Source: Hymenobacter guriensis (GTDB taxonomy: Bacteria; Bacteroidota; Bacteroidia; Cytophagales; Hymenobacteraceae). From it: a DNA stretch of 64,000 bases. Position 1 is the first letter of the stretch, and every line of letters starts with the position of its first letter. Of this stretch, positions 50,069-59,758 are shown one piece after another. The DNA is taken from assembly GCF_015773195.1 (NCBI RefSeq), contig NZ_JADWYK010000003.1, positions 124,001 through 188,000 of the forward strand, in the 5' to 3' direction. The notes under the pieces are model-generated. The model was not told where the DNA came from. It made no database searches and saw nothing but the letters and a program-made list of their open reading frames with translations. A program made the position numbers and the translations under genes.

Positions 50069-51226
50069 ATGTATACTCCTTCCACGTCCCTTCGTCTCTT
50101 CACTTTCGGCCTGCTAGCTGTTGGTAGCTTGCAGCTGACCAGCTGCGGCGGGGAAAAGGACCCCAAAGCTGAGCTGGAAAAGCTCAAAAAAGAACAGGCC
50201 GCCAACGCCGCCAAAATTGCCGAGCTGGAAGCCAAAGCCGGTCCGACCGCAGGCGCTACCCTGGCCGCCACGCCCGTGTCGGTTATCAGCGTGCAGCCCG
50301 AAAGCTTCACCAGCTACGTGGAAGTGCAGGGCCGCGCCGACTTCGACGAAAACGCCAATGTGTCGCCCCGCGTGCCGGGCGTGCTCACCAGCATCCGCGT
50401 GCAGCGCGGCGACCGGGTAAGCAAGGGCCAGGTTATTGCCACTCAGGACGCAGCCGTGCTCGAATCGGGCATTGCCGAGCTGCGCACCCGCCTGGAACTG
50501 GCCAAAACGGTGTTCGAAAAGCAGGACCGCCTCTGGAAACAGCAGATCGGTACCGAAATCCAGTACCTGCAGGCCAAAAACAACTACGATGCCCTGCGCC
50601 GCAGCTTAGCCACCCAGCAGCAGCAGCGGGCCATGTACAACGTGGTAGCCCCCTTCGGCGGCACCGTGGATGAAGTTCCGGCCAAAGTGGGCGAAATGGG
50701 CAACCCCGGCGTACCGGTGGTACGCCTGCTCAGCGGCGGCGGCGGCAAGCTGGTTGCCGACGTATCGGAAAACTATGCCAACAAGATCAAAGCCGGCGAC
50801 AAAGCCCTGGTGACCATTTCTGATCTGGGAGCTACGGATATTCCGTCTACCGTGCGCACCGTGAGCCGCATCATCAACCCGGCCAGCCGCACCTTCTCAA
50901 TTGAGCTGCGGGTGAGCGGCCCGGTAGCCCAGCAACTGCGGCCCAACATGGTAGCCACCGTGCGCATCCAGAACTACAATAAGAACAGCGCCACGGTGCT
51001 GCCGGTTGATCTGGTGCAGCGCGATGAGGAGAACAGCTACGTGTTTGTGGTAGCCGATAAAGGCGGCAAGAAAGTGGCCGCCAAGCGTGTGGTGCAAACC
51101 GGCGCTACCTACAACGGCCGTACGGAAATTACGGGCGGCCTGAATGCCAACGACCAGGTGATTTCCGCTGGTTATCAAAATCTTAATGAAGGTCAGCCGG
51201 TGGCTCCTGCCGGCTCGGCCGGATAA
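50069..51226 (+). CDS. RND efflux periplasmic adaptor (MFP/HlyD family)
   Basis: A 385-residue lipoprotein (lipobox LTSC, Cys26). A coiled-coil ([20 protein letters not shown]) precedes the barrel-sandwich domain ([40 protein letters not shown]), a beta-barrel domain, and the membrane-proximal end ([20 protein letters not shown]). It bridges the TolC-type channel and the RND pump of the same operon. Confidence 0.94.
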   Translation: MYTPSTSLRLFTFGLLAVGSLQLTSCGGEKDPKAELEKLKKEQAANAAKIAELEAKAGPTAGATLAATPVSVISVQPESFTSYVEVQGRADFDENANVSPRVPGVLTSIRVQRGDRVSKGQVIATQDAAVLESGIAELRTRLELAKTVFEKQDRLWKQQIGTEIQYLQAKNNYDALRRSLATQQQQRAMYNVVAPFGGTVDEVPAKVGEMGNPGVPVVRLLSGGGGKLVADVSENYANKIKAGDKALVTISDLGATDIPSTVRTVSRIINPASRTFSIELRVSGPVAQQLRPNMVATVRIQNYNKNSATVLPVDLVQRDEENSYVFVVADKGGKKVAAKRVVQTGATYNGRTEITGGLNANDQVISAGYQNLNEGQPVAPAGSAG

Positions 51227-51307
51227 GCCGGGACCAGTGCCAGCTGAAGCCGCCGCGGCCTCAGCTGGCGCTGCCTGATTCGTCTCACATCCTAGCTTTT
51301 CACAGCC

Positions 51308-54300
51308 ATGCAGGATATCGAAAAAGAGTTTGGACCCACCAGTTGGTCCATCAATAACAAGACCAGTATTTACATCATCACGCTGATTCTGTGCGTGATG
51401 GGCATATTTGCTTACATCAAGCTGGGCAAGGAGAAATTCCCGGACATCGTGATTCCGCGCATCATCGTGGCCACGGTGTACCCCGGCACTTCGCCCACCG
51501 ACATCGAAAACCTGGTGACGCGCCAGCTTGAGAAAGAAATCAAGTCGGTGAACGGGGTGAAGAAAATCAACTCCACCTCCAACCAGGACTATTGCATCGT
51601 GGACGTAGAGTTCAACTCCGGCGTGGACGTGCAGTACGCCAAGCAGCTCATCAAGGACGCGGTGGACAAGGCAAGCAACGAGTTGCCCAACGACCTGCCC
51701 ACTCCGCCCACCGTGCAGGAAGTAAACCTGTCGGAGCTGCCCATCATGCAGATCAACCTGGCCGGCAACCTGCCGGCAGCCCAGCTCAAGAAGCTGGCCG
51801 ACGACTTCCAGGACAAGATTGAAGCCCTGCCCGAAATTACCCGCGTCGACATCATCGGGGCGCTGGAGCAGCAGGTGAACGTGGACGTAGACCTCTACAA
51901 GCTCCGCGCCGCCCGTCTGGGCTTCGGCGACATCGAAGGCGCCATTGCCCGGGAGAACATTACCATCTCAGGCGGCTCGGTGGACGTGGGCGACCAGAAG
52001 CGCGCCGTGCGCGTGGCCGGTCAGTACGTCAACGCTGCCGACATTGCCAACATTCAGATCAAGAACCTGAGCGGCTCAGCCGTGCGCCTTGGCGACATTG
52101 CTACCGTGGAGGACGCCTTCAAGGACCGCGAATCGTACGCCCGCCTCGACGGCAAGCCCTCGATTACGCTGAACGTGATTAAGCGCCAGGGGGAAAACCT
52201 CATCGACGCCTCCGACAAGATCAAGACCCTGGTGGACGACTCGAAACAGAGCCTGTCGAGCGACCTGCGCATTACCATCACCGGTGACACCTCGAACGAC
52301 ACCCGCGTAACCCTGCACGACCTGATCAACACCATCATCATCGGCTTTATCCTGGTAACGGTGATTCTGATGTTCTTCATGGGCACCACCAACGCGCTGT
52401 TTGTGGGCCTTTCGGTGCCGATTTCGATGTTCCTGGCTTTCGTGATGCTGCCCATGTTCGGTTTCGCGCTGAACATGATTGTGCTCTTCGCCTTCCTGCT
52501 GGCCTTGGGTATCGTGGTAGACGACGCCATTGTGGTGATTGAAAACACCCACCGCCTGCTGCACGAGCACCCCAAGCTGACCACGGCCCAGGCCGCCAAG
52601 TACGCTGCCGGTGAGGTATTTGTACCGGTACTGGCCGGTACACTGACCACGGTGGCCCCCTTCGTGCCGCTGATGTTCTGGCCCGGCATCGTGGGTAGCT
52701 TCATGTTCTACCTGCCCGTCACGCTTATTCTTACGCTGATGTCCTCGCTGGTGGTGGCCTTCATCATGAACCCGGTATTTGCCGTGTCGTTCATGGAGCG
52801 CGAAGACCACCACCACGAAGACAGCAAGCCCCGCGTGACGCGCAACCTGCTGATCTGGACGGCTGGCTTAGTTGGCTTTGGCATTCTGTTCAACCTGGTG
52901 GGCATTGGTGGCCACACCAGCGCGGCCGAGGGCGCCGCAGCCCTGGCAGCTGGCACCGAAGCCCCCGGCTTCTTCAAGGAGCACGGTCACTTCATTGGCA
53001 ACCTGTTGCTGTTCGTGGCGGCCTTTATCTGGCTGAACATGTTCGTCTTCAGCAAGGGTATTGCCTGGTTCCAGACCCGGGCGTTGCCGCGCTTCATGGA
53101 TGGCTACGCCAGCCTGGTGCGCTGGGCTATTGGCCACCCGGTTATCGTTATGGTTGGGGTAGTAATCGTGTTCTTCGCTTCGTTTGTGGCGGTGGGCATG
53201 CGCAGCCCTAAGGTGGACTTCTTCCCCAAGGGTGACCCGAAGTTCGTGTATACCTACCTGAAGATGCCGGTAGGCACCCGCGTAGAGGTGACCGACTCTG
53301 TAGCCCGCATTCTGGAGCGCCGCATCTACGGCGTCATCGGCCAGAAAAACCCGGACGTAGAATCGGTTATCACCAACGTGGCCATCGGTGCTGGCGACCC
53401 GGGCGAGGCTACGGCTTCGGGGGTGTCGCAGTCGCACCTGGCTAAGGTGGCCGTGGCCTTCAAGGAAATGAGTGAGCGGACCGGCCCCGAAACCCGCACC
53501 TACATGGACAAGATCCGCGAGGCAGTGAAAGGAATTCCCGGCACTGAAATCTCAGTGGACCAGGAGTCGAGCGGCCCGCCCACGGGCAAGGAAATTGCCA
53601 TCGAAGTAGCCGGCGACGACTACCCGAAACTGGCTGCCTTGTCGAAGGATGTGATTCGCTACATCACCTCCAAGAACATCGGCGGTATCGAGCAGCTGCG
53701 CTCCAACCTGGAGGACCGCAACCCGGAAATTGCCGTGAACATCAACCGGACCCGCGCCAACCGCGAGGGTATCAGCACGGCGCAGATCGGTATGGAAGTG
53801 CGCACGGCCATCTACGGCTACGAGGCCAGCAAATTCAAGACGGCTGATGACGAGTATCCCATCCAGGTGCGCTACGCCAAGCCCTACCGCGAAGATGTAA
53901 ATGCCATCCTGAACTCGCCGCTGACTTTCCGCGACGCCACCGGCCAGATGCGCCAGGTGCCCATCAGCTCCGTGGCTGACGTGAAATACAGCACGACCTA
54001 CGGCGGCATCAAGCGCAAGGACGTGAAGCGCGTCATCACCATTTCCTCCAACGTGCTGTCGGGCTTCACCGGTCCCGACGTGGTACGCAACATTGAAACG
54101 GCTCTGAAAGCCTACCCGACGCCCGCCGGCTACACCATTAAGATGGGTGGGGCGCAGGAAGACCAGAAGGAAACCTCCGACTTCCTGCCCCTGGCTGGTA
54201 TCGGCGCCCTAGCCCTGATCTTCCTGATTCTGGTGGTGCAGTTCAACTCGTTCAGCAAGCCGGTCATCATTCTCTCCGAAGTGCTATTCTCTGTGGCCGG

Positions 54301-54820
54301 CGTGTTCTGGGGGCTGGCCATCACGGGCATGAATATCAGCATCGTGATGACGGGCGTGGGTATCATTGCCCTGGCCGGTATCGTGGTGAAGAACGGCATC
54401 CTGCTGGTCGAATTCACCGATATTCTGCGCTCCCAGGGCATGCCCCTGCGTGAAGCCATTGTGCTGGCCGGCCGCACCCGCCTGAACCCGGTAATCCTGA
54501 CGGCTACGGCCGCCACGCTGGGCCTGATTCCGCTGGCCATAGGCCTGAATGTGGACTTCTATGAAATGTTCTCCGTTTTCGAGCCCAACTTCTTTATCGG
54601 TGGTGAGTCGGTAACGTTCTGGGGGCCGCTGGCCTGGACCATTATTTTCGGGCTGGTGTTTGCAACCTTGATTACCCTCGTTGTAGTCCCGGTTATGTAT
54701 CTGCTCAGCGAAACGCTGAAAGGAAAAATCTCCGGTCATCCCACTGACGGCCCGGCGGCCTCGACGGTCGGTGCCGAGGAAGTGCAGGCGGTCAACCCGC
54801 CCGTTTTTGCTGAATACTGA
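51308..54820 (+). CDS. RND efflux permease (HAE/AcrB-like) with extra inter-helix insertion
   Basis: A 1170-residue proton-driven pump. TM4 carries the proton-relay Asp pair in GIVVDDAIVVIENTHR (D405, D406; D407 and D408 in AcrB). The two large periplasmic loops show typical porter-domain motifs (FPDIVIPRIIVATVYPG; VDFFPKGDPKFVYTYLKMPV). About 100 residues between TM6 and TM7 (about 495-590) are longer than in AcrB and hold two extra hydrophobic segments and a His/Asp stretch (EREDHHHEDSK). The substrate cannot be read; drugs, bile-like compounds or metals are all possible. Operon with tetR, tolC and mfp. Confidence 0.95.
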   Translation: MQDIEKEFGPTSWSINNKTSIYIITLILCVMGIFAYIKLGKEKFPDIVIPRIIVATVYPGTSPTDIENLVTRQLEKEIKSVNGVKKINSTSNQDYCIVDVEFNSGVDVQYAKQLIKDAVDKASNELPNDLPTPPTVQEVNLSELPIMQINLAGNLPAAQLKKLADDFQDKIEALPEITRVDIIGALEQQVNVDVDLYKLRAARLGFGDIEGAIARENITISGGSVDVGDQKRAVRVAGQYVNAADIANIQIKNLSGSAVRLGDIATVEDAFKDRESYARLDGKPSITLNVIKRQGENLIDASDKIKTLVDDSKQSLSSDLRITITGDTSNDTRVTLHDLINTIIIGFILVTVILMFFMGTTNALFVGLSVPISMFLAFVMLPMFGFALNMIVLFAFLLALGIVVDDAIVVIENTHRLLHEHPKLTTAQAAKYAAGEVFVPVLAGTLTTVAPFVPLMFWPGIVGSFMFYLPVTLILTLMSSLVVAFIMNPVFAVSFMEREDHHHEDSKPRVTRNLLIWTAGLVGFGILFNLVGIGGHTSAAEGAAALAAGTEAPGFFKEHGHFIGNLLLFVAAFIWLNMFVFSKGIAWFQTRALPRFMDGYASLVRWAIGHPVIVMVGVVIVFFASFVAVGMRSPKVDFFPKGDPKFVYTYLKMPVGTRVEVTDSVARILERRIYGVIGQKNPDVESVITNVAIGAGDPGEATASGVSQSHLAKVAVAFKEMSERTGPETRTYMDKIREAVKGIPGTEISVDQESSGPPTGKEIAIEVAGDDYPKLAALSKDVIRYITSKNIGGIEQLRSNLEDRNPEIAVNINRTRANREGISTAQIGMEVRTAIYGYEASKFKTADDEYPIQVRYAKPYREDVNAILNSPLTFRDATGQMRQVPISSVADVKYSTTYGGIKRKDVKRVITISSNVLSGFTGPDVVRNIETALKAYPTPAGYTIKMGGAQEDQKETSDFLPLAGIGALALIFLILVVQFNSFSKPVIILSEVLFSVAGVFWGLAITGMNISIVMTGVGIIALAGIVVKNGILLVEFTDILRSQGMPLREAIVLAGRTRLNPVILTATAATLGLIPLAIGLNVDFYEMFSVFEPNFFIGGESVTFWGPLAWTIIFGLVFATLITLVVVPVMYLLSETLKGKISGHPTDGPAASTVGAEEVQAVNPPVFAEY

Positions 54821-54852
54821 TCTTTTCCTCTTACCTGAACGTCGTTTCCCCC

Positions 54853-55125
54853 ATGATTGCCTCGACGACTCTGGCCCAACCGGCCATCACGCAGCAAGTG
54901 TTGCGTATTATCAGCAAGCGCAAGCACATTCGCCAGTCGCGTCTGCGTATTTCCAGTAATCTGAGCCGCGAGCTGGGCTTCGATACCGTGGATGTAGTAG
55001 ATATTATTCTGGAGCTGGAGCGTAGCTTCCACATCACCATCCCCGACGAGGTGCCCTTGAGCACCGTGGGCGACTTTGTGGACTACGTGGCTTCGCACAC
55101 GCCCCAGGCGCAGGTAGCTGCCTAA
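54853..55125 (+). CDS. Acyl-carrier-protein-like protein lacking the carrier serine
   Basis: A 90-residue protein with the four-helix ACP pattern. The modification site, normally DSL with the phosphopantetheine Ser, reads ELGFDTVDVVDIILELE: Thr45 replaces Ser, and Val replaces Leu. The following helix (LERSFHITIPDEV) keeps the acidic recognition face, and VGDFVDYVASH matches the last helix. With Thr, modification by a 4'-phosphopantetheinyl transferase should be weak or absent, so the protein may be a non-carrier adaptor. It follows the RND gene by 32 bp and may be co-transcribed; a strong terminator ends the unit. Confidence 0.75.
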   Translation: MIASTTLAQPAITQQVLRIISKRKHIRQSRLRISSNLSRELGFDTVDVVDIILELERSFHITIPDEVPLSTVGDFVDYVASHTPQAQVAA

Positions 55126-55139
55126 GCAAGCTCAAGCAA

Positions 55140-55170
55140 AAAGGCCCGAACCAATTTGGTTCGGGCCTTT
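55140..55170. terminator. Bidirectional terminator of the efflux operon and the ykvA gene
   Basis: AAGGCCCGAACCAA (55141-55154) pairs perfectly with TTGGTTCGGGCCTT (55156-55169), with an A-run on the left and T-run on the right. Confidence 0.88.
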
Positions 55171-55193
55171 TTGCTTGACATGACGTGTCTGAA

Positions 55194-55871
55194 TTATCGG
55201 ACGTTGCCGCCCGTATCGCCCGAGGGCGTCTGCGAGTCGTGGCTGGGTACGCGGGTTCCGTCGGTGGTGTTGGCGGCTACGTCGGTGTGGGGCGTAGTCG
55301 ATTCGGCGCTGGGCACCGAGGGCGAGGAAGGCAGGTCGGTGACGCCAGCTTTCTTGGCCGATTCTTCAGTGGGCACAAACGTAGCGGCTGTAGCCTCGGC
55401 CTGCTGCTTGGCGGTGTGCCCGCTAGCGCTGAGCTGGCTGTCGACAACTACGGCGCGGCTGCTTTCCCAGGCTTCAAACTTGTCCATCTCGTCGGCCAGG
55501 GTAGAAGAGAACCAGGCCACCAGCGCTACGTCATCAAGCAAACCCAGCACTGGGATAAAGTCCGGAATCAGGTCGATGGGGCTCAGAAAGTACAGCACTA
55601 CCGCCACGGCCGCTACAATGGTAGGAGTAGGCAGGCCCGTATATTCCCCCGACACCGACGCCTTGATCAGGCGGAACAGCCGCTGCATGCTTTCCCAGGC
55701 CTCGTGGGCAATGGTGCCCACGTCTTTCTTTTCACTGGCTTTCTGGTAAGCATCATTCAGAAGCTGCTTTACACGAAGGGGCTTGCGCACATACTCTTCG
55801 GCCGAGTGCAGGGCACGCTTGAAAAAGGGCGAGGAGCTGATCTGGTCGCCGCTCGGAGCTTGATTTGCCAT
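55194..55871 (-). CDS. YkvA/DUF1232 membrane protein with disordered tail
   Basis: A 225-residue protein. The DUF1232 motif VVLYFLSPIDLIPDFIPVLG with LLDDVALVAWFSS lies at about 90-125 in a hydrophobic region. The N-terminal helices are charged. The C-terminal 75 residues are Ser/Thr/Pro-rich and likely disordered (VTDLPSSPSVPSAESTTPHT). The family function is unknown. The gene faces the efflux operon across a shared terminator. Confidence 0.78.
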   Translation of the reverse strand: MANQAPSGDQISSSPFFKRALHSAEEYVRKPLRVKQLLNDAYQKASEKKDVGTIAHEAWESMQRLFRLIKASVSGEYTGLPTPTIVAAVAVVLYFLSPIDLIPDFIPVLGLLDDVALVAWFSSTLADEMDKFEAWESSRAVVVDSQLSASGHTAKQQAEATAATFVPTEESAKKAGVTDLPSSPSVPSAESTTPHTDVAANTTDGTRVPSHDSQTPSGDTGGNVR

Positions 55872-56022
55872 AGTAGGAGGAAAGTAAGGGGAGACAAAGT
55901 ACGGGGCGTAGGGCTGCCCGAGCTACTATACTACGAAGCGCGAAAATAGTTGGCTGCCCGAAAAGCAACAGCCCCGGCCGTGAAAACGACTGGGGCTGTT
56001 CGGCTAAAAAAGGCTGCGCTAC

Positions 56023-56631
56023 TTAGTTGCGGGCCACGCGGCCGGCCGCGTAAAAATTGCGGTGGTAGTAGGCCTGGTTCAGGGAGCTTACCATTACGCC
56101 GCCGTTGGTGGCTGAGTGGGCAAACTTGCCGCTGGTGAGGTAAATACCTACGTGGTAGATGGGCTGGCCCGGACCACGACGGAAAAATACCAGGTCGCCG
56201 GTCTGCATTTCGTCCTTGGCTACGCGCTGCACCTTCTCAAACATGGAGCGGGAGCTGCGCTGCAGCGTGATACCGTAGACCTCTTTGAAGACGCGGGTAA
56301 CGAAGCCCGAGCAGTCGGTGCCGCGCTTGGTGTTGCTGCCGAAGCGGTAGGGAGTGCCCAGCCAGTCGGTAACGGTGCGGAGCAGGTCTTTGTCTTCGGT
56401 GTATTCCAGCTTCACACCCAGGGCGTGCGCATACTGGCTGTACTGAAGCGAGTCGCGGTAGGAGGCGCGGTCGTTGGCGCCGCCGTCGGGGTCACTCGAA
56501 AGGAAATCGGGGAGGAAGGAAGCTTCGGCGGCTACGGGAGCACCGGAAGTTGCGGGAGCAGGAGCTTGCTCGAAGAAGAAAGATAGAGCCAGAGAGGCAG
56601 CGGCGAGGCAATACAGAATTCTGTTTTTCAT
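56023..56631 (-). CDS. NlpC/P60 (C40) peptidoglycan peptidase
   Basis: A 202-residue secreted protein (signal MKNRILYCLAAASLALSFFF). The catalytic triad is present: Cys107 in RGTDCSGFVTR, His160 in IYHVGIYLT, His172 in KFAHSA. Such enzymes cut the D-Glu-(gamma)-DAP or similar bond in stem peptides. The N-terminal 60 residues are Ala/Ser/Pro-rich linker. Length is typical for spr-like proteins. Confidence 0.92.
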   Translation of the reverse strand: MKNRILYCLAAASLALSFFFEQAPAPATSGAPVAAEASFLPDFLSSDPDGGANDRASYRDSLQYSQYAHALGVKLEYTEDKDLLRTVTDWLGTPYRFGSNTKRGTDCSGFVTRVFKEVYGITLQRSSRSMFEKVQRVAKDEMQTGDLVFFRRGPGQPIYHVGIYLTSGKFAHSATNGGVMVSSLNQAYYHRNFYAAGRVARN

Positions 56632-56946
56632 TGTCCGTCGTAGGGTGGCAGAATCAATTAAAGGGTCGGCCCCAACCAGGGACCTTAGCGTACTTCGTGT
56701 TACTCGATACTCAGAGCGGTAGCCGCAGAAAAGAAGAGAAAGACATCCGAAACCAGTGAAAATCGGTGAAGACTCTAGCTGGCCCGTTGAGTAAAGCTAA
56801 CCTCAAAAAAAGTCGGCATCCAAATTTTGAAGCCGTATTCGACTTAAATACTTTATTAAATACAGGTAAAACGGCAAATATTCATGGTCGAGCTTGCAAC
56901 CGCCTAGGAGTATGGCCCGTATATTCCGGCCGATTTTCCGCTACTT
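56632..56946. other. Intergenic region, no gene seen
   Basis: A 315-bp gap between divergent genes. I see no conserved frame, no strong terminator and no TAnnTTTG match. The stretch 56812-56890 is AT-richer than its surroundings. Confidence 0.4.
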
Positions 56947-57309
56947 ATGAACCCTCCCCGCATTATCGAAAACTCACCTTTGGCCCGGATTGCCCGCATG
57001 GTGCTCAAGTCGTCGAGCGTGGCCATGGTTTTGGGTAACAGCATCCATCTGAGCGGGGTGAAGCGGGTCGATTTTCTGCGCGACCCGTATTGGGTAGCCC
57101 ACGAAATGTGCCACATCCGGCAGTATCGGGAACATGGCTACGTTGGCTTCCTGCGCAAGTACCTGCTGGAGTCGATGCGGGTGGGGTACTATGCCAACTG
57201 CTTTGAAGCCGAAGCCCGCCAGGCGGGCCGCGCCGAAGCCCACCTCTACGCCAACGGCCTGCCACTGCCCGACCCCGCCACGATGCACCGCGGTGCCGGC
57301 CCGGCCTAG
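56947..57309 (+). CDS. Small HExxH protein, DUF4157-like
   Basis: A 120-residue protein without a signal peptide. PYWVAHEMCHIRQYREHG contains an HEMCH motif (H52, E53, H56), the zinc-site pattern of DUF4157-type and other zincins, and a possible third ligand lies in ANCFEAEARQAG. From memory such short HExxH proteins in Bacteroidota have no assigned substrate. It may be a true metalloprotein or a degenerate zincin. The gene stands alone. Confidence 0.6.
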   Translation: MNPPRIIENSPLARIARMVLKSSSVAMVLGNSIHLSGVKRVDFLRDPYWVAHEMCHIRQYREHGYVGFLRKYLLESMRVGYYANCFEAEARQAGRAEAHLYANGLPLPDPATMHRGAGPA

Positions 57310-57609
57310 CGAGACGAAGGCGCGGTTCTCTGACCAACTGCATCGTTCCCATTTTCTATATGAAGGTGGGCTGCAGCTTCGATGATGAAGAGTAGAGGGG
57401 CGTTTAATTCGCCGTGCCAGGGCCTGCAACCGAAGAAATACTGCAACTAATAGAGGCAGCTGGCGGAGGCCTGTTGCCTTAGTGCCAGAGTATGAGTGTA
57501 TAAAACCCGGATATTTTTGAAACCTAGCGTGGCTGCTTTACGAATAGTACCTCAGAAGCTGCCTCACCGGCGGCATATTCTTTCTCCCATTTAACCACCC
57601 TCCCTAGTC
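57310..57609. other. Intergenic region, no gene seen
   Basis: A 300-bp gap between two plus-strand genes. I find no open frame with coding character and no clear promoter match. Nothing else is recognised here. Confidence 0.4.
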
Positions 57610-58329
57610 ATGGAAAATAAGCAAAATCAGCCTTCATCGGGTAACTCTATTTCCAATAAAGCTTCGCAGTCTGCTTCTGATTCTTCCTTCTCGCAGCAGA
57701 ATGCCGATTCGGTTTCCGGTGCTGCCAGCCAGCCCCAGAAAGATAAGCAAGCGTCATCGTCGGCCGTATCGGCTAAGAACACGACATCTCAGCAGCCCAG
57801 CGGCCGTACGTTGAGCAGTGATTCGCCCTCGTCGGCTACGGATACTTCTTCTTCGGAAAACAAATCTTCGCTGACGGATAGCATCAGCACCCTGCGCGAC
57901 ACGGTAGAAGACCGTTTCAACCAAGGCAAGTCGGGAGTGCAGTCCTGGATCAGCGAAACCGATTGGCGCGAAACCGTAAACCAGTTGCCCCAGTCGGTGA
58001 AAGACCTGGGCACGAAAGCCGTTGACCAGTTCAACAAGTTGACGACTACGCAGAAAATGGTAGGCGGCGCTCTGCTGCTGGGCGGCCTGGGCTACTTGGC
58101 TTCACGCTCCACGCCAAAATCAAAAGACTCGGACTGGAGCAGCGCCAAGGCTCGTCGCAACGACTACCGCTCGGGCAACATCCCCCGCGCTGAAGGCTCG
58201 TACCGCTCCTCGGAATGGGATAAGCGCACGACTTCGTCGCCTTCCGCTTCGTCGACTTCCTATAACCAGGACCAGGATTCGCGTCGGCAGGATCGGGGCC
58301 CCATCGGCCACGTAAACCTCGACAGCTAA
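57610..58329 (+). CDS. Low-complexity Ser-rich protein with one membrane helix
   Basis: A 239-residue protein. Residues 1-95 are Ser/Gln/Asn-rich and likely disordered. A charged, helical middle (VEDRFNQGKSGVQSWISETD) leads to one helix (MVGGALLLGGLGYLA, about 156-170). The Arg/Ser-rich end (RSSEWDKRTTSSPSASSTSY) completes it. Similar proteins recur in Hymenobacter-type genomes. No function can be given. It shares a perfect bidirectional terminator with the acyltransferase gene. Confidence 0.55.
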   Translation: MENKQNQPSSGNSISNKASQSASDSSFSQQNADSVSGAASQPQKDKQASSSAVSAKNTTSQQPSGRTLSSDSPSSATDTSSSENKSSLTDSISTLRDTVEDRFNQGKSGVQSWISETDWRETVNQLPQSVKDLGTKAVDQFNKLTTTQKMVGGALLLGGLGYLASRSTPKSKDSDWSSAKARRNDYRSGNIPRAEGSYRSSEWDKRTTSSPSASSTSYNQDQDSRRQDRGPIGHVNLDS

Positions 58330-58350
58330 GCCGAGAACCTGTTGGGGCAA

Positions 58351-58402
58351 CCCACAAAAAAGCCTCCGCATCAACTTACTGATGCGGAGGCTTTTTTGTG
58401 GG
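58351..58402. terminator. Perfect 22-bp bidirectional terminator
   Basis: 58351-58372 (CCCACAAAAAAGCCTCCGCATC, here split as CCCACAAAAAAG + CCTCCGCATC) pairs exactly with 58381-58402, with an 8-base loop. A- and T-runs within the stem serve both strands. Confidence 0.9.
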
Positions 58403-58422
58403 ATTGATATTCGGCGCTCAGG

Positions 58423-59631
58423 TTATTCGGCAAAGTTCAGGTGCTCAACGCTAACCGGGCTGCCAGGGGTTTGTGGGGGTGCGGTTGCCTTGGCCCGCGC
58501 CAGAGGCTTGAGGCCAAACAGCACCCGCAGCACCGAGAAGCGCCGAATGACGAGATAAAGGAGCAGGGTGCAGCCGAAAGTGCCCAGGCTGAGGATGACA
58601 AACTTCGCCGCGTTGGTGGCGGGCCACTGCAAAACATAGTAGCCCAGAGCTATAAGAACGGTTTGGTGCAGGATGTAGAAGGGATACACCGCCTCGTTGG
58701 CACGCTGCAGCAAGGGAGAATTCTGGTTGAGGTAGCGGCGGCCGAAACCGATGCAGATCAGGATCCAGCACCAGCAGTTGAAGCCCTGTACACCGCGCTT
58801 GATGGCCCCGCCAATCAGCTCGTAATAGTAGTCGTCGCCCCAGTAATAGAAGCTGAACGTGGCCAGACCCAGGGCCAGCAGCAGGTAGCGCTGCCGCTCG
58901 GCGGCCTGCCAGAAGCCAGCCAGGGGGCCAAGCAGGTAGCCGTAGATGAACAAGGTGAGGTAGAAGGCGAAGTTGAACCAGTCGTGCACTAGGTTGCGGG
59001 TATCGGGCCAGTAGGGGCGCAGCACGAGTTGGATGAGAATGAGGGGCACAGCAAAGAGCAGCACCGTGCCGGGCCGGCCCAGCCACTTGCCCAAGCGGGC
59101 GAGGGCCGCCTGGGCGGCGGGCCTGCGCAGCTGGAGAAACACGGGCAGGCTGAGCAGCGAGAACACCAGCAGGTAGGCGATAAACCAGAGGTGGTTCCAG
59201 GTGAAATTACCCTTCGGCGCGGCGCCGTTGAAGTAGTGGGGATAGAAGTCGAGTAAAGAGGAATAGTGGGCGCCCTCCGACAGGCGCTGGTAATAGACCT
59301 GCGGAACCACAACGACGACCATGCCGAAAATCAGCGGCAGCAGCAGGCGCTGGAGCCGCTCGACGGCGAACCGGCCGGCGGTGCGGCGGCTTAGAGCGAA
59401 GGTGACGCCGACCCCGGATATTACAAACAGCAGCGGCATGCGCCACTGGTTGAGGAACTCCATGGGCAGCTCCATCGCAGGGCTGCTCACGCGGCTCATG
59501 ATGTGGAATTTCCAGCCCACGAAAATCAAGCCCGTGTGGTAGAAAATCAGCAAGCCGAAGGCGAGGACCCGGAGCCAGTCGAGGTCATAGCGGCGGGTAG
59601 GGGTGGAAAGTACGGGAGTGGTAGGGCTCAT
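58423..59631 (-). CDS. Acyltransferase 3 (OafA/OpgC-like) membrane protein
   Basis: From ATG 59631 the protein is 402 residues with about ten hydrophobic helices. The first helix holds RYDLDWLRVLAFGLLIFYHT, with the conserved D and the catalytic-type His of acyltransferase family 3. Such enzymes O-acylate sugars in lipopolysaccharide, glucans or other surface molecules; the acceptor is unknown. Additional residues before MSPTTPV are non-conserved. The gene is preceded by a membrane AraC-type regulator on the same strand. Confidence 0.85.
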   Translation of the reverse strand: MSPTTPVLSTPTRRYDLDWLRVLAFGLLIFYHTGLIFVGWKFHIMSRVSSPAMELPMEFLNQWRMPLLFVISGVGVTFALSRRTAGRFAVERLQRLLLPLIFGMVVVVVPQVYYQRLSEGAHYSSLLDFYPHYFNGAAPKGNFTWNHLWFIAYLLVFSLLSLPVFLQLRRPAAQAALARLGKWLGRPGTVLLFAVPLILIQLVLRPYWPDTRNLVHDWFNFAFYLTLFIYGYLLGPLAGFWQAAERQRYLLLALGLATFSFYYWGDDYYYELIGGAIKRGVQGFNCWCWILICIGFGRRYLNQNSPLLQRANEAVYPFYILHQTVLIALGYYVLQWPATNAAKFVILSLGTFGCTLLLYLVIRRFSVLRVLFGLKPLARAKATAPPQTPGSPVSVEHLNFAE

Positions 59632-59758
59632 GGCCAATGGGAAGTAGGTGAATCGATGTTCAAACCTACTTTTTGGCTTTACGCCCCACGACACGCCTCG
59701 CAAACCAGGCGTACTACCTTACGAATCCGGACGCGTCGGATTAAAGTAAAATGCGTTT

